Origin: Berberis thunbergii
Lineage: Eukaryota > Streptophyta > Magnoliopsida > Ranunculales > Berberidaceae
DNA length: 64,000 nt
Assembly: GCA_003290165.1 (NCBI GenBank)
Contig: QNQO01001827.1
Coordinates: 1-64,000, forward strand
Reading direction: 5' to 3'
Below the pieces are notes generated by a model that saw nothing but the letters and a program-made list of their open reading frames with translations, searched no databases and was not told the DNA's origin. The translations under genes were made by a program, and so were the position numbers. Shown here in pieces: positions 48,055-59,998 of the stretch; position 1 is the stretch's first letter; every line of letters starts with the position of its first letter.

Positions 48055-49811
48055 TCATTTTTGTTCATTCAACAATCTATGTTCCTGCCAAGGTAGTTGT
48101 CCTGTTCTTCGGTTCGTAAAATGCCTCAACACTCTATTGCGCAAACCATTATCGGTCACCTCACAAAACCTACTTGACCAATCCGATGGCTCAATCGGTC
48201 CAGTCTCGAGCCCGGGTGCTCGATCCTTTGAACCCACATTCTCCTCATTTTGCCAATCTGCTACCTAGGTTGCAATTCTTTTGTAAAATTTCTCTTTAAA
48301 CACATCCCACACTTGGTACTTGTAATGTTTGATCAACATCACGGATTTATCCACATTTACATACTCAATTCCATCTTTGACATGGAAATGGTGGACAGAG
48401 TTTGGTGCTTCAGGTTTCACTATACTCTTGTGTCTCTTGGCACTCGCTAGTCGACACGTGTACCCTACCGTCACCCCTTGTTCTGGTACTTGTTTTAGAC
48501 CCGATGGGCCAAAACTGTGGCACATTATGCATAGTTCACCGGTTTCCTCCGTTTGATTGCGGAGCACATCGAGCAATGTCACACGCCGCCATGGAAAATG
48601 CAAGAACTCATCGACATCAATAAATCTGATCCATTCACATGATTTGCGTGCTCGTAGAACACAATGTGCGAAACCGAACTCTTGGGTAAACCCATGGCCA
48701 AATGTACCGGGTAATGTTGTAACCCAGTTACCCAAACCATCTAATGAATCGATGACATTTTCAGTCCCATCATCGCTATTGTTATCATATATGAACCAAC
48801 TCTGCACACCAAAACGGGCATGGTACATGACCCATTCGCGTAAAAACCTAGCTTGATTTCAGACCAGTGTACATACACACATTTCGTGTTTCTTTCGGGT
48901 TTCCGAGTTGTGTATGAGTTGATAATCTGATCGAGTCGAATGTGGTGCCCCGACGACCCTTGACCCGAATGGAGACCTTGATTGACCTGTGTGGACCATT
49001 GTTCAATACACTCAAAGGCGCCTCACACCGTACGATCTCTTGAGCGACAGAAGTGGCCTGAGAGGCCAATAACAACCTGGGTTTGGAAAAATCCCAGCCA
49101 TACACACATTCCAATCTCGAGGCATTTGAAATCCTTTTTGGTCCTAGATTAAGTCCTTTGATGAAGACCACGATCGTGTTGTCTCGGTCAATGACCGCTT
49201 TGTACGCCAGAGAATCCCAACGGTAAGGGGGACCTTCAAGGAAATCTCCACCGCTGGATTTCACAGCAAGTGAGATCCTAAGACCAATTGGGTTCGTCAG
49301 ACACCGAACGATCTGCGCATCAAGATGCGTGTTCTCAATCCACAAAGGTGGGAGCTACAAATTAGCCTCTGTTGAGTTCGGATGGGCGTAAGTGCAGTCG
49401 AGGTCATTTTTGTAAATAGAGGAACTGGTGAAGGGTATTTTAGAAAAATCATGACTTGATCCGAGAAGACAACCATTTCTCTGATCTTGAGGGATGGTTT
49501 GATGACATCTAACTTGTCCGATTTGGCTTCCATTGGTTCTTCCTTTTGGGTTCTCCATGTAGACATGAGAAATGGATGAAATGACTCTGTTTCAATTCAA
49601 GAAAAAAAATAAAAAAAATTTCATCATTCAAATTGAATCAAAGAATTTTTAAGTGATTAGATGGAAAAGGAGAAATGGGTTTACCTTGAAAGAGACGAAA
49701 AGTAGATAAAGTAAAGCTAGTAAAGAGAACGCAGGAGATAACAACGACGACGGTGAAACAGAAGAACCTATTCCAAGACACCCACTTGCGTTTCCCATGA
49801 TCTTTCTTCAT
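48055..49811 (-). pseudogene. GT92 (DUF23) glycosyltransferase pseudogene
   Basis: Two-exon gene. Exon 1 (49811-49685) encodes MKKDHGKRKWVSWNRF and a hydrophobic anchor FTVVVVISCVLFTSF, as in type II Golgi enzymes. A 98-bp intron has clean GT-AG ends and exon 2 starts at 49586. Exon 2 carries the family words VFSDQVMIFL, DSLAYKAVIDRDNT, ECVYGWDF, QARFLREWVMYHARFG, IYDNNSDDGT and the catalytic FIDVDEFLHFPW, ending LLNEQK. It is disabled by one missing A in a run at 49407-49411, a frame change near 48878-48890, and stops at 49355 (TAG), 48859 (TGA for Trp) and 48265 (TAG). Members of GT92 make beta-galactan or related wall glycans; the exact substrate here is unknown. Damage is light, so the loss is recent, or part of it is sequencing error. 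Confidence 0.85.
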
Positions 49812-50364
49812 TTTATTGGTGATTCAGCTACAAATATCAGAAGAGGATAAGGAGATGAGATCTTGTTCTTCTTCTTCGTCTTTTGGGTTTGTGGGGTCTC
49901 TCTGTTTTCTCTTCTTTCCTTTGTTGAGAATAGGAATTAGAGAGAGATAAGGGGGAGGGTGTTTGGAGAAAATGGAGGAAGAAAGTGAGAATCTTAGGAG
50001 AGAAGGGTGTCACCCCCGTTCTGTCGATTTATATGGAGAGGGTGGTTATTGGTTAAGATTAGATCAATAATCATCGTGTGTGTCGGTTTATATTGTGTTG
50101 TGTGGAAGCCATTATTAGGGTTTAGTGACAAGGTTTAAAGCCATCATTATGAAATGTAATTATGGTGTTACAACTAACGGTCAAAAAACAAATTTTGTAG
50201 ATATATGTATATTGCATTTATTATTACAACGGCTACAAATTCAGTTTATTGAAATGTTTGGCATGAAATTTTACCTAGGGTGAATCATATTCACAAAAAA
50301 TACTATTCAACTTTGGACAAAATTTGCACCTTGAAGTTCACGGTGAAAATGGACAACCTAGATT
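49812..50364. other. 5' flank of the GT92 pseudogene
   Basis: Contains CT-rich leader-like sequence (TCTTCTTCTTCGTC at 49868) and a possible TATA box. Beyond 50050 nothing is recognised. Confidence 0.4.
50028..50034 (-). promoter_or_regulatory. Possible TATA box of the GT92 gene
   Basis: TATAAAT on the minus strand in a CTCCATATAAATCGAC context, about 217 nt upstream of the ATG at 49811, which would give a leader of about 185 nt. Confidence 0.4.
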
Positions 50365-50485
50365 AGAAATGCATTGGTTTTTTACAATCTTGAGATACAC
50401 ATAAATACTTTGAAATTTTCATCATTCTTTCAAAATCACATCACGTCACCTTAGTTGCAAAAACTGATTTCCTAGCATTTTCATA
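50365..50485 (+). repeat. Partial MITE, CTAGGAAACCA family
   Basis: Shares TTGAGATACACATAAA, TTTCATCATTCTTTC and TTTCCTAGCATTTT with the full element at 61690-61880. The remaining DNA to 51161 shows nothing recognisable. Confidence 0.45.
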
Positions 50486-51161
50486 AAACTTGAGTCAACA
50501 CGCAAATTTGATTACAATATCAATTGGTTAGTGCTGCAATCAATTTTAATTTTACTGATTTATTACAACATATAGCAACTTATTCGAATATCTCATCTCC
50601 CTTTCTATAGGTTTGCGGCATAGGATGGTCCATATCGGAATTGGGTTGAGCAGTAACATCAAATTGCTGCCAAATTCAATCGATCCCTCTATATAATTTG
50701 GTGTTAATTATATACTTGCCTTGAAACTTCATTAAGGAATTTCTTTATTAAAAAAAAAAGTGACGAGTGTTATTCTTCCTCTTTCAACTAAACTTATCAC
50801 AAGCCCTGCTTTTCCGGTTTTCAATCTTTTCTTTCCCTCAACTTTTTTAGGTTTGGATTCTGTACACCCGATCATGATTAGACCGTAATTTTGTTAGTTA
50901 AATGAGCAAGTCGGTGTCAAAATTGAGTTGTTCGTGATATAATTAAGTATAATGATCATGACTCCCTAAAAATTCAGTGTTAAAGTTGATCACTTTAGAA
51001 TTTAGACCCCCATTCTTTTGGTTGGGGGAGCATTTTGTGATTCAGACGTTATGAGTTCATGTCGCCTACAACATGGTGTAGAGATTCTTCTATCAAAACC
51101 ATGTATGAAAGGCCTATAATTAATTGTTTTCGTTCGAAAAATTGGCTATGTGCTTGGTTGG

Positions 51162-51702
51162 TGATGATACATCAAAATAGACACTGGACAGTCATCACAG
51201 TTATACACGTGGTAGGAAACATCCATCATGAGGATCTCACGTCCCATCTACTGGATCAATTCATAAAACTCATGAAGGCAAAAACGATCACAAATGCCTA
51301 AACAAGACCCATTAAATGAAGATGTAATTAAAGCCCAAATTTAGGCCGATACGAGTTTTCTAATAAAGAAAATGAACGTTGCACGAGAAAAGAATTGTGG
51401 AGGGAGTTACGCCTCCACGGACGTATCTCCATAAAGGAGGAGACTGTTAAGAAAAACGTTATCTTTTGTTGCACCTCACATGTTCACAAAGAGAATTAAC
51501 CGTGACTATAATAAAAGGTAAAGGGAACATTCAACAAATGTATGTAACTTTAATTGAGTTTTGTCCAGATTTACTTTTTTCTTTAAACAGAGTTATTGAC
51601 TTAAGCATCAGAGTGTCTTCGGCAACCAAAAAGGTGGTCTTTGGCAGTTTAACATCTATTTTACAAGTCAAATTCTCAAAATGACAAAATTTGTATGCAT
51701 CA
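51162..51702 (+). repeat. Solo Tat-like LTR, degraded
   Basis: Starts TGATGATACATCAAAATAG and ends GTATGCATCA. It shares AAAGGTAAAGGGAAC and AAAAAGGTGGTCTTTG words with 33877-34429 but is clearly more diverged. It is followed by GTTGGCGT, a remnant of the primer site, so it was probably once a longer element. Confidence 0.7.
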
Positions 51703-52477
51703 GTTGGCGTAAAAGTCAATTTCTTAAGAAGTAGAGAGTTTGCACCCTATACCATATCAGAGTCGGTGTGAAAAACATCATCGATTGAGAAATGATTATC
51801 CTAAATAAATTGGTAATGATCAAGGGGTGTTTATGATTATTACGGGTCATGTGATTTGGTACTATTGTTCTGACATGAACACTATATGGTCCATTGGGGT
51901 TGCTTTGTTGCTTTGAGACATTGATGTAGACCATCAACTTAACAAATGGAAAAGTTGGACATATTTCCTGACATTCAACGCAACGAATGCTTTGGCAGTA
52001 TGAATTGTAGCTTGATTGTCGTAGTACAAAAGAAATCCATCTTTACCATCGAAAAATTTAGATAACCAGGCCCCTAGCACAAGGTCAACGTGGGGGAGCT
52101 TTATGTGCATGTGATTGTATTGGATTGGGGCATTATTAACATTTCTAGAATGATGGAGGGTATTGGGCCTGGCCTAACACGTGCCTGGCGTGGCTCTCTA
52201 GATAAGTTCCTTTGCCATTGCAAGAATAGCACTGTGGCTATACAATGTATCATGATACATCATCTTTTCGACTTGGAGGAGATGAGACTAATAGTATTGA
52301 CCATTAGAGATTTAGGGTACATCCAGTGTATTCAAATCCATATTTAGCCATCGAAATTAAAATTAAGCCAGCAGATTAGGCTCTAACTAAGTGTACAATG
52401 GGCTGGGCTTGGTTTCAGCCACTCAGAAATTGGAGCCCAAAGACAATTCATGCATGAACTTTACATCTCTTCATTTG

Positions 52478-52480
<3 letters not shown>
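51703..52480. other. Intergenic DNA, nothing recognised
   Basis: No coding, transposon end or RNA gene supported. An isolated 85-codon frame at 52090-52347 has no motifs. Confidence 0.3.

Positions 52481-52531
<51 letters not shown>
52481..52531. repeat. (ATT)n microsatellite
   Basis: About 17 ATT units, 28 bp left of the Pack-type hAT element. Confidence 0.95.
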
Positions 52532-52550
52532 TTAAGATTACATTTTTGTT

Positions 52551-54170
52551 GCTATGTCTAGGGGTGGGCAAACGGGTCGACGATCCGTGGATTCAACTCG
52601 AACCGGACCGTTTTCCTCTAAACGGTCCGGATTTAAATTATAAGTTTTTAGATACGGTCCGGTCCCGGTTCCTAATTTTAAAAACGAAACGGTCCGGGTT
52701 GGACCCGTCCGGACCGTTTCAAATCCCATTTACTATAAAACCCTAAACATAAACCAAAACCTAAACCTAAACAGCTAAACTCTCCTCTCTGTCTCTCCTC
52801 TCTTTGTCTCTATCTCTGTCTCGATAAGGGGAAGATCTCCCTCTCCTCTCTCTGCTCTCTGTCTCGAGAAGGAGATCTCCCTCTCCCTCTCCTCTCCTCT
52901 CTCTGTCGAAGGGATCTGTCGAAGATCAATGTTTCGACTTATGGTTTCTTCTGCTGTTTTAAGGTTGGGAATGTGATAAAGAATCCAGAAATAGCAGCTC
53001 TTGTTCCTACCCTATTGATGGCTCTAACCGACCCCAACGAATATACAAAACATTCTCTTGACATTCTTCTGCAAGTGAGATTCCATCAAATTTTCGTTAT
53101 GTTCTATTCTCTTTCTCCTTAGCTTCTTAATTCGTTTCTTATATGCTCAAATTGCAAATTTCTTTGTTGCAGACTACATTTATTAATTCCATTGATGCAC
53201 CTTCTTTGGCACTATTGGTTCCCATAGTCCATCGAGGATTAAGGGAGCGAAGTGCTGAAACTAAAAAGAAGGCCGCCCAAATAGTTGGAAACATGTGCTC
53301 ACTTGTAACTGAACCAACGGACATGATTCCTTATATTTGCCTACTACTTCCTGAAGTCAAGAAGGTAACTTTGTTTTTAATTTATTTTTTTAATTTCAAG
53401 ATGTACTATGCAGAGTATAATAATACTTGGTATTATTGTTATTGCCACATTCCTTGTTGCTGCGCTGTTTTTATCATAATTTTTTGCTAATTTTCTAGTG
53501 TGTTGTTATTTGTTAATTCACTTTCGTGGTTGTCTTTCCTATGAAACAGGTTCTTGCAGATCCTATTCCCGAAGTTAGGTCTGTGGCTGATCGTGCTATT
53601 GGATCTCTTATAAAAGGAATGGGATAAGAAAATTTCCCAGATCTTGTATCGTGGTTGTTAGATACACTGAAATCTGATAATAGTAATGTTGAACGCTCGG
53701 GAGCTGCACAAGGGTTGAGTGAGGTTAGTACACATTCTTTCTCACCTTCTTACTATCTCGAAGAACCTCCGTTGAAGCTTATTATTCTCTTCAGTATTTT
53801 TGTATGCACATATTTAATATTTGTTAACAATATCAATTCTCACCACAGTTTCTTTTCACTAGATAAATCTTAAATCCCTCTCAATACAGGAAGTTTACTT
53901 TCTTTTAGCACGTCCAGATTTGTCGAGCCTGGATAACCAAATATTAAGATGTTTATGGATCACTGTCTTAGAATTATACTTTGACCCCTTTCGTCCGAAC
54001 CGTTTGGAACCGTAGGGACCGGACCGTTCCAAACGGTTCGAGTTAGGTTCGGTTCCAATATTCAAAATGAGGGGATCCGGACCGGACCGAATCCGTTAAT
54101 TTTAAACGGTTCGAGTTAGGTTCCTCCAAAATTGGAACCGATCCGGACCGTGCCCACCCCTAGCTATGTC
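52551..54170 (+). mobile_element. Pack-type hAT carrying a GCN1 fragment
   Basis: Element 52559-54162 (1604 bp) with perfect 12-bp inverted ends TAGGGGTGGGCA / TGCCCACCCCTA and a perfect 8-bp duplication GCTATGTC (52551-52558, 54163-54170). Subterminal regions on both sides are built of AACGGTCCGG and CCGGACCGTT words, as in hAT ends. The interior holds CT-rich leader-like DNA (52770-52920) and three exons with introns from a GCN1 gene. No transposase, so it depends on an autonomous relative. It sits within the terminal 10 bp of an inverted Tat-like LTR. Confidence 0.9.
52964..53723 (+). pseudogene. Captured GCN1 (ILITYHIA) HEAT-repeat fragment
   Basis: Three exons, 52964-53074, 53173-53364 and 53550-53723, with GT-AG introns that still fit in phase. 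They encode about 159 codons of HEAT repeats: GNVIKNPEIAALVPTLLMAL, SLDILLQ, TTFINSIDAPSLALLVPI, KKAAQIVGNMCSLVTEP, LLPEVKKVLADPIPEVRSVA, DTLKSDNSNVERSGAAQGLS. This is the conserved region of GCN1, the ribosome-bound activator of the GCN2 eIF2-alpha kinase. A TAA replaces a Glu codon in the third exon (after KGMG). The real gene has dozens of exons, so this is a copied genomic piece. Retained introns exclude capture through mRNA. Confidence 0.9.
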
Positions 54171-54731
54171 CAAAAATCGTTCTCCCTGTGAGTTTGACTT
54201 GCAAAACAATTGTTAGACTGCCAATGACCACCTTTTTGGTGGTCGAAGGTACTCCGATGCTTAAGTCAGTAACTCTGTTGGAAAAAGAAAGTAAGTTTGG
54301 ACAACATTTGGTTAAAGTTGCATTCCTGTGTCGAACATTCCATTTACCTTTTATAATGGTCGCACTTAACTCTCTGCGTGACTTAAGTATGTAAGGTGCA
54401 ACGAAATGAGATGTTTCTTGTAACAGTCTCCTCCTTAATGGAGATGCATTCGTGGAGACGTAACTCCCTCCACGACTCTTTTGGTACAAGCGTTCCTCTT
54501 TTTTATGAAAGAACTCGTGTTGGGCTTGGATTCGAACTCTGATTCGTTTGGGTTTGGATTCAAGCTTTGTTTACATCTTCTCATTGGTGAGCCTTTTTTG
54601 GGCTTCTGTGATTGACTTTATTCTTCTTGGGCTTTATGAGTTGTCCCAATAAGTTGGACGTTATATTCTTGTGATGAGTCTCTATGTCATGTGTACGGCC
54701 GTAATGATCGATTTATTTTGAGGCATCATCA
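54171..54731 (-). repeat. Solo Tat-like LTR, inverted
   Basis: Minus-strand copy of the 33877-34429 LTR. It ends with the complement of TGATGATGCCTCAAAATA at 54712-54731 and begins, across the hAT insertion, with TGCTATGTCCAAAAATCG. No partner LTR or internal sequence is seen on either side. Confidence 0.7.
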
Positions 54732-56169
54732 ATTGTTATTGTTGATTGAAGACACAAAAGATCTCGTTACATTATATATATATATATATAACTTGGTCTT
54801 CGAATTACAGGTTGTTCTACTAGATAAGATACTTACTGAAATAGTGTAAATAAGGATGGCGGACAAAACCCCTTTTACCAAAGTAGGCATCTTGCCATTT
54901 GATAGTAAAATCCTGCAAGTATGGACTCAACATTACTAATTTCAAACTTGAAATGTTCAATTTATCTTAGGCTCCGAGAGAGACTAAAACTAGCAAGCAC
55001 ATTTAGAAAAAAATTGCAAGTTCTAGATGTTTCACTTGGTCATTGAAGATTATAGTTCAAAGCATTAACTTTTAAAAGCGACTAAATAAAGGGTCCATTT
55101 TAAGAATCAACAAAAATGCAAATGAATAAAAATAAAATAAACTCAAATCCATCGTTGTTGCTGTCCTCTAGCCTTTCTTCCATGTCTCCCTAGAACCCAT
55201 CAATGGCTTCACATGTACACTCACGAAGACCAAACTTCCATTAATCTCCTTTTTTGGAAGATCCATCAAAAAAACCTGCTTCAACTTCCATAATGCAACT
55301 TAATGCTCTTATCATCTTCTCCAATGAAACCGCCCTAATTCTTGTTTTTATTTTGATCCTGAACAACAACCACTCCCATACGCATCCATATTGATTCCAT
55401 CATTACCTCCTTCCCTGATTACCATAGACTACAAAATCGGGATCATTTAAGGATCCCAATAAAACATCAAACCTAGCATTGAAGATATGTGCATAGCCAC
55501 GATATTACCTATTTACCTCGACAAGTCAGATAAACGTTCTCCACACCGAACTCTAAACTAACATTATTTATTTGTTTCTCACTGCCAACAAAATTTTGAT
55601 ACATAAAATTAAGATCAGATCAGAACCACCACAGACAGACATTTCACACCAATCAAAAGGTCTACAATTCCTCAAAAACATATACGTCAAGCCAATGAGT
55701 AAGAGATAATTGGCAATACTCCACACTCACAACTTATCTAAAGGCCCCCAAGGATCTGCCATATAACAAAGTAACACATCTTTTTTCTCTTTTTTTAAGG
55801 TTCAAAATCGTTTACAATCTAATAAGATCACAATGAAACTTAAGGCCTCACCAAGGAAGCCCCTTACATCAGCTACATCATCAGATCAAATAGAATCCAG
55901 ACCCTTCCCCCCAATACCTATCAATGCCCAAAACAAAAGCAAAATTCAACCTAGAACAACTCCGACCCATTGATGGTATTTCCAAGAATATATGCTCAAA
56001 ATAGCCACCCATATGATTGGGCAGGACGGTCCACAAATCATACCAAAATAGAGAAAGAAAAAAATATTTACATTTTTATGGACTTTCAAGCACATTAGAT
56101 TTGACAAAATGATGAAAAAACTTCAAAACAAACCAAGAAACAAACATGCAGAGAAAAATCGAATTATAC

Positions 56170-56247
56170 CCATGGTGAAAAGTTGCTTCCTGGGAAGATC
56201 TCAACACCTAGTTTGCCATCTCCATCCTTCGCCACCACCACAGTCAT
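56170..56247 (-). other. Candidate first exon, 78 nt (copy 3)
   Basis: Minus-strand ATG at 56247, 26 codons beginning MTVVVAKDGDGKLG and ending FSPW, GTATAA donor-like site. Same length and frame as at 5948-6025 and 18192-18269. Confidence 0.35.
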
Positions 56248-57359
56248 CTTTTTCTTCTTCTTCTTCACTTGCAAGCCTCGTTATTTGAACTAATCACTTA
56301 GATTCTCCTTCAACCGGGACCAATTACATGGGCTTCGATTCGAAAGGTTTGATTTTTAGGGAGTTTGAGAGATTGATTGGATTTGGGGTTCTAGGGTTTG
56401 TGAGCAAATGTGATTGTGGTTTGCAAGAGGGGAGTGAGAGAGTTGGTTTTTTGAAGGCGAGTGAAGAGATGAAGAGGTGATGAAGCCAATACCACACCCT
56501 ATCTTAATTTCTCTTAAGCTTACTATCAAAAAATTTAAGGTTTTTAATTAGCTACCCCATTCATTTATTTATTTAGTGAAATCTTTCACTAAATAAATAA
56601 TGAAGAAATAAATGAATGGGGTAGTTATTTTACAAATTCTTCGTAACGTAGATTTGCAAATTTTATCTTTGAAAAGGCGTGATTACACTAAACATACCAT
56701 TAAACGTTGAATAAACTCTCGTTTCTAATGATTTATTGTGCGCTAGAATATCTCTATTCACAACTTTATTATGCAACATTGAAATTGTGAAGGTCGCTAA
56801 CAACATTGACTATAAGATGAGCTTATTAGATACTCCGTACAAGTTAAAATAAATGTATCTTATTCAAATTTGAGTTACGTGTCACTAAGATTGCATAAAG
56901 AAATATTAGTTCATGGTAGATTGTGTTTGTTGTGTTGCTTAAGCATTTTAAAGCAAGTTCAAATAATGAAGAGCGAGTGGAATTAAAATTTTAGATTAAG
57001 GGCTCTTATGCAAGCATTTTAGATGGTTTTTACACAAAACTCAATAAAACCCATTGTTAGATTTTTTGCATTGTTAATAAGGATATGAATATTTTTCGCA
57101 TTGGATTTGGCACGTCTGACCTTGGTCAACATCGTTGAACAAACGATCAAGACACAATTTTGTATACAATATGTAATTATGCCAAAACTTTTGTACTCAA
57201 TGTGAATTACACCTAAATTATATGTGTCCAAAATGTAAATAAATATTTGTGACAATATTTATTGCAATTGCACTACAATCCTTAGGCAGATAGCAAATTC
57301 TAACAGGAATTGGAGTCAATTTTTTCTGACTTGGTTTTGGTTTTGTTGAAGTAATGGTA

Positions 57360-58014
57360 TGAAGTTTAAAAATGCTTAAAACACAATAGATGGTGAACAC
57401 TGCAATGGAATCATCATGGTGTTGGCGTAAAATTATGGAGTGTAGAGCCACAACTTTGGGGTTGTTTCTTTACTCTAGAAGTAATGGCGAGGCCACAAAA
57501 CTTTGGAAGGATCTGTGGCATCCACTTGGTGTACTGATGGAGAGGTTTTCACATGAACTCATGTGTGATTTTGGTTTACAGGGACGGTGAATGGTTTGTC
57601 CCGAAGCATATACAGCCAACAACATCAAAAATTACAAGCTATCTCAATGAAGTGGAAATTGATTGTGAGCAGGAAGATGTGATTTTTTGGGGTACACGCT
57701 GAGTGCAAAGTATAAATGAAGCATTCATATCACCTTGCTAGTCCATACCCAAGCTCTAACCTTGTGGTTAGCATTCATAGTTCGTTTACTGAAGACCTTA
57801 AGAAGTTGTATTTGAAAAAACTTGAGATTTGGTTTAATCATGTTTTTTGAAAAGCGAGTAGGGGTTTTGAGGACTCCCAAACCTTGTATTAATCTTGAGT
57901 TCGAAACAATCAAAAATGTATTTTGATGTACGCATCTTCATTGTCTCCTCGCATAATGGCCTTTGGGTTTAAATAAGCATATTGATGATTAAAGGTTAAA
58001 AAAAAAAAAAAAAA
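57360..58014 (+). mobile_element. L1-type LINE relic, middle deleted (copy 3)
   Basis: Matches the left end and 3' end of the relic at 20560-24830, but about 57712-57725 joins the pre-zinc region directly to the last RNase H codons, removing the rest. It has ESSWCWRKIMECRATTLG and ATKLWKDLWHPLGVLMERFS in an open 66-codon frame. A clean A run at 57998-58013 marks the 3' tail. No Copia is present because its target was lost or never occupied. Confidence 0.6.
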
Positions 58015-58210
58015 CCAATCAACTTATTTAATCTCCATGTTTTGAATACGGATTTGTTTTTCTTAGTGAACATGATTTAAAACAGATTTTCTACTATATA
58101 GCATAGTTTGCCATACAATGTGGATGACCCATAATCTTGCAAGTATAACTCCATGATAATGCTACCATCCTCTCCAACTACAAGATCAAATCACGAAGAG
58201 TAAGTGAGTT

Positions 58211-58450
58211 TGTGATACCCTTGTATAGGCGGACCTGAGGGGGAGGGCGCGGGAAAGGATTTGTCATCCCTAGAGCCGTGGATCCAAAGAGGGGTTGGGC
58301 GAGCTACCAATGGGAGATTACAGTCTCACATCACCTAAGCGAGGGAAGGGAATGTGCTATATAAGTACGAGTTTGGATCTACAAAGTTCTACACGTTTTA
58401 AAAACCGTATAGGTCTTGGGCCTAAAACGAACAATATAGTACTCTGTGGT
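58211..58450 (+). mobile_element. TRIM-like LTR with USE + TATA signals
   Basis: Starts TGTGATACCC, carries GTCTCACATCA at 58323-58333 and TATATAAG from 58358, and continues with TTTTAAAAACCGTATAGG and CTTGGGCCTAAAACGAACAA, a layout known from small plant LTR elements. The right end was not fixed. 58379-59866 has no counterpart in copy 2. Confidence 0.35.
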
Positions 58451-58910
58451 GTTGCGCCTCGTGAAAGCGTAACAGATTGCAGAACACAATTGATAGTTGC
58501 AATAGAAAGTAATAAATCTAAAGTATAAACAAGGCAATGTAAAGTAAATGAAAATAAATAAAAACACGTACTGCACAAAAGCAATTTACACATGGTTTGG
58601 CAAGTTTGCCTACGTCCACGAGTAACGAGAATAGTTTCACTAGTGAGATCAAAGAGTACAAATGGAGAGAGTTACACAACGTCAACAACGTTAGATACAA
58701 ATGTGTCTAAGTGACACCACAGATAATGCGGGGTGCGTATATCTTTCACACACAAAAGAGAAAGAAAATTTATTTCTTTCTCCTCACTTTCTTTCTTCTC
58801 CTTCACATACACACACAGACAATGGGATTGAATAACCCTAATCTCTCTCAACTACCCAAAGCTCTCAAGCTCAAGGGAAGAACTATTTTTTAAGAGGAGG
58901 GGAAACCTCC

Positions 58911-59533
58911 CTTTATAGTAGGGGTGGGCACGGGATGGGACGAGATTGACCCATGCCTTTCCCATCCCGTTCATTCAGGATGGGATGGGACAGGATAGAC
59001 CTCATTCCGACCTCGTCCCATCGCAAACGGGATCGGGACGGGACGGGATAAGACGGAATGAGCACGTACTAAATAGTCTCCCAATAAAAAATAACAAAAA
59101 GAGTTTTATCTCACATTACTCACACACCAATAATGTCAAATTTTTATACATATAACTTACATCATAAATAATAATAGATATTAAATAAATAAATATTAAA
59201 AAAAATTAGAAGGCAAATAAATATTAAATTTCATTTAGAATTAATGATTCAATTCATTTAGATTTCATATAGAATTTCATCTTACATTGATTTAATTTCA
59301 ACACATCCTACACTTTAATTTAGAAGAGTATTTTGATTAAAATTAATAATAATAAATATTAAATAAATAAATTCGAGACGGGACGGGATAGGCGGGATTA
59401 AAAATCTTTATCCCGATCCCATCCCACTATAGATCTGGACGGGATCCGGATGAGTTTGATCAATCCCAAAAAGACCAAAAAAATCGGGACGGGTTCGAGA
59501 TCGCGGGATTGGATGCTCACCCCTACTTTATAG
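58911..59533. mobile_element. hAT-type MITE, 607 bp
   Basis: Element 58919-59525 with ends TAGGGGTGGGCA and TGCTCACCCCTA (one mismatch) and a perfect 8-bp duplication CTTTATAG (58911-58918, 59526-59533). Subterminal GGGATGGGACGGGA-type words are repeated inverted. Its ends match those of the GCN1-carrying element, so one transposase could have moved both. The interior is AT-rich and non-coding. Confidence 0.85.
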
Positions 59534-59998
59534 CCACCTAAGGCGGTGGAGAGAGACGATGATGGAGGGTTCCATCACCTTCCATCGTCTTCTTTTTCTT
59601 CCATCAGATCTAGCCAATTCTAGCGGATTTAGCTAATTCCAGTCAACAACTTCATGCCGACATGCCGAAATCAAGTTCATCTTCAATCTCTTTTGTTTCA
59701 ATTTTTTTGTTCTCTTGTGTTGCCAACATCCAGTTTTCAACATGTGGATCGGGCCATTACAGAGTTCATGGGATTAGATTGGTCTTTCAGGCACTAGATT
59801 CACATATATGGTTCCATTTGAGGTCTATTTTAGAGTGACTGAGGGAAAATGCGTGCTTTGGTCCTATAATAAGTTTTGAGGTGCAACGGGAAAAAGATGG
59901 GCGGATGATACTTTTCTATGTAGTAGCTCACTATTGTATGTGATGGTGTTTATCATGGTTTGCTATTGTTTTAGTAGTCTACTACTTATTGTCATGTT

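Noticed and set aside
52090..52347. 85-codon plus-strand frame
   Set aside because: No motif, no splice signals and no relative in the window; length is expected by chance.
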